A DNA stretch of 64,000 nucleotides from Spirosoma endophyticum (GTDB lineage Bacteria; Bacteroidota; Bacteroidia; Cytophagales; Spirosomataceae). A model generated the notes under the pieces. It saw only the letters and a list, made by a program, of their open reading frames with translations. It was not told the origin of the DNA and searched no databases. The stretch covers positions 124,001-188,000 of the forward strand of contig NZ_FOLQ01000003.1 in the NCBI RefSeq assembly GCF_900112365.1, given 5' to 3'. The translations under genes and the position numbers were made by a program. Positions 63,088 to 64,000 of the stretch are shown in pieces (position 1 is the stretch's first letter; each line of letters starts with the position of its first letter).

Positions 63088-64000
63088 TTATTTATTGATA
63101 ATAAAGCGTCGTGAAATGTCAAAACCGGCCGACCGTACCCGCACCAGATACATTCCTTGGGCTAAACCCGAAAGGTCAAGCGCTTTACGTTCGTTAAAGG
63201 AAGGAACCTGTGTCGAAAATAGTAGCTGACCCGTCATTGAAACTACATCAACTTCAGCATCTTTAAGGTCTTCAAACGTTTCAAGTGTGACCATACCGGT
63301 AGTTGAGGGGTTTGGATAAACGCTCACTCCCCCATTCGATTGGTCGAACGTAAAGCCTTTAGGTGTACTATAATTCGAATAACAAGTCAAATTAGAGCCG
63401 TTACCTAAGGTAAATGTTGTTCTGGCACGGGCGGAGTAGTTGGATGAAACAATTACTTTCACTACAGCACTACTCTGCGGAATCAGTTCGCCACCTCGTT
63501 GCCAGTCAAATAGATCAGGCTGTCCACCGGTTGGTGTTGGCAAAACGGCTTGTAAAGTATAAGCCCCTATTTGCTCCACACTTGGCGTGGGTACTTTGGG
63601 CCGTACAGTTAGGTTTATGCTGGTCGGAGCTGATTTGCAACCGTAAACATTTACCGCCTGCAACGAGTAACTGCCCTCTTTGTTCAGCATAATAGTTCGA
63701 CCGACAACTGCACTGGTACTAACGCCACTGGTGCTCGTCGTTCCACTGGTCCAAAGCCCTGTACTGTTTGTCGACGTATTTGCAATCAACGCCAAAGCAG
63801 AGTCAGCACAAATTTGCTGTTGACCAGCGATTGTAGCACTAAGGTTACTAACCCGCGATATTGTTGGCGTTACTGGCTGAATAGGGCTTTGTACATCAAT
63901 GGCAGGCGATAAAGAGGTGTTGCCCACATTATCTTTCAGTATAGCCCGGTAAGTACCTGGCTGAGTAACCGTAATCGTTTGTGTGGTTTGACCTGAGTTC
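63088..64000 (-). CDS. T9SS-exported cell-surface protein (5' part outside window)
   Basis: The frame is open from base 64000 down to the stop at 63088 (304 codons visible), so the N-terminus is missing; a GTG at 63927 is internal and not a start. The visible part has Ig/PKD-like repeats (TITVTQPGTYRAILKDNVGN; GSYSLQAVNVYGCKSAPTSI with the Cys typical of these repeats). The last 80 residues are a type A T9SS sorting domain: VSVYPNPSTTGMVTLETF, VVSMTGQLLFS and a terminal GMYLVRVRSAGFDISRRFII. It is probably a large adhesin or enzyme anchored at the surface. It is the second T9SS-domain protein in the window besides PorZ. Confidence 0.87.
   Translation of the reverse strand, partial: NSGQTTQTITVTQPGTYRAILKDNVGNTSLSPAIDVQSPIQPVTPTISRVSNLSATIAGQQQICADSALALIANTSTNSTGLWTSGTTSTSGVSTSAVVGRTIMLNKEGSYSLQAVNVYGCKSAPTSINLTVRPKVPTPSVEQIGAYTLQAVLPTPTGGQPDLFDWQRGGELIPQSSAVVKVIVSSNYSARARTTFTLGNGSNLTCYSNYSTPKGFTFDQSNGGVSVYPNPSTTGMVTLETFEDLKDAEVDVVSMTGQLLFSTQVPSFNERKALDLSGLAQGMYLVRVRSAGFDISRRFIINK

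Overview
The window looks like chromosomal DNA of a Bacteroidota member, most likely class Cytophagia and close to Spirosoma; the genus is an inference. The evidence is a PorZ-type type IX secretion (T9SS) component, two proteins with C-terminal T9SS sorting domains, and the gene order acpP-fabF-rnc. There is also a porphyromonad-like hmuR-hmuY heme locus, and many starts are preceded by the Bacteroidota promoter pattern TTG-N19/20-TAnnTTTG rather than by Shine-Dalgarno sites. I see no rRNA, tRNA, CRISPR array, insertion sequence, prophage or integrase. It reads as ordinary core genome, and the unexplained signals lie mainly between the genes.

Layout. 1-6 kb (minus): amidohydrolase cut by the window edge, a small hypothetical, pdhB, porZ, tdk. 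6-11.4 kb (plus): a proline/alanine-rich hypothetical, a helix-hairpin-helix outer-membrane barrel protein, a polytopic glycosyltransferase-like protein. 11.4-18 kb: mlaF/mlaE lipid transporter, SDR, ROK kinase, murB, SPOR lipoprotein, gmd. 18-22.4 kb (minus): HtrA protease, rnc-fabF-acpP. 22.6-29.3 kb (minus): HAD-IIA phosphatase, atypical phosphotransferase, glutamine-synthetase-like ligase, nadB, nadA. 29.5-36.9 kb: flavin/2Fe-2S reductase, udk, atpC, a secreted hypothetical inserted before atpD, malQ, aldo-keto reductase. 37-40.9 kb (plus): giant membrane TPR protein and an orphan LolD-type ATPase. 41-48.7 kb (minus): heme acquisition locus hmuR-Y-T-U-V-S. 49-54.2 kb (minus): Tat-exported Gfo/Idh/MocA oxidoreductase, GyrI-like protein, acyl-CoA dehydrogenase and thiolase. 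54.4-62.9 kb (minus): nuoA-B-C-D-E-F-G-H-I-J with a short NuoG and a terminator after nuoJ, so nuoK-N are not here. 63-64 kb: 3' part of a large T9SS-exported protein.

How genes work together. HmuR (receptor), HmuY (surface heme binder), HmuTUV (ABC importer) and HmuS (cytoplasmic heme handling) form one import-and-use pathway behind a promoter flanked by two Fur-box-like repeats. The acyl-CoA dehydrogenase and thiolase are separate units but share a 20-bp palindromic operator, so they probably belong to one fatty-acid regulon. Complex I genes and the ATP synthase beta/epsilon genes supply respiration; nadB and nadA start NAD synthesis.

Most notable pattern. Many spacers between neighbouring genes, including spacers inside operons (nuoB/C, nuoC/D, nuoF/G, nuoI/J, mlaE/F, atpC and its upstream neighbour, tdk/porZ, phosphotransferase/ligase), are almost wholly made of long inverted repeats. 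They seem to fall into at least two families: arms built of short purine words such as AAAGAGTGA and GATGAAT, and hairpins with GTAG/CTAC feet that resemble REP elements. The hexamer ACGTAG/CTACGT also looks about three times too frequent.
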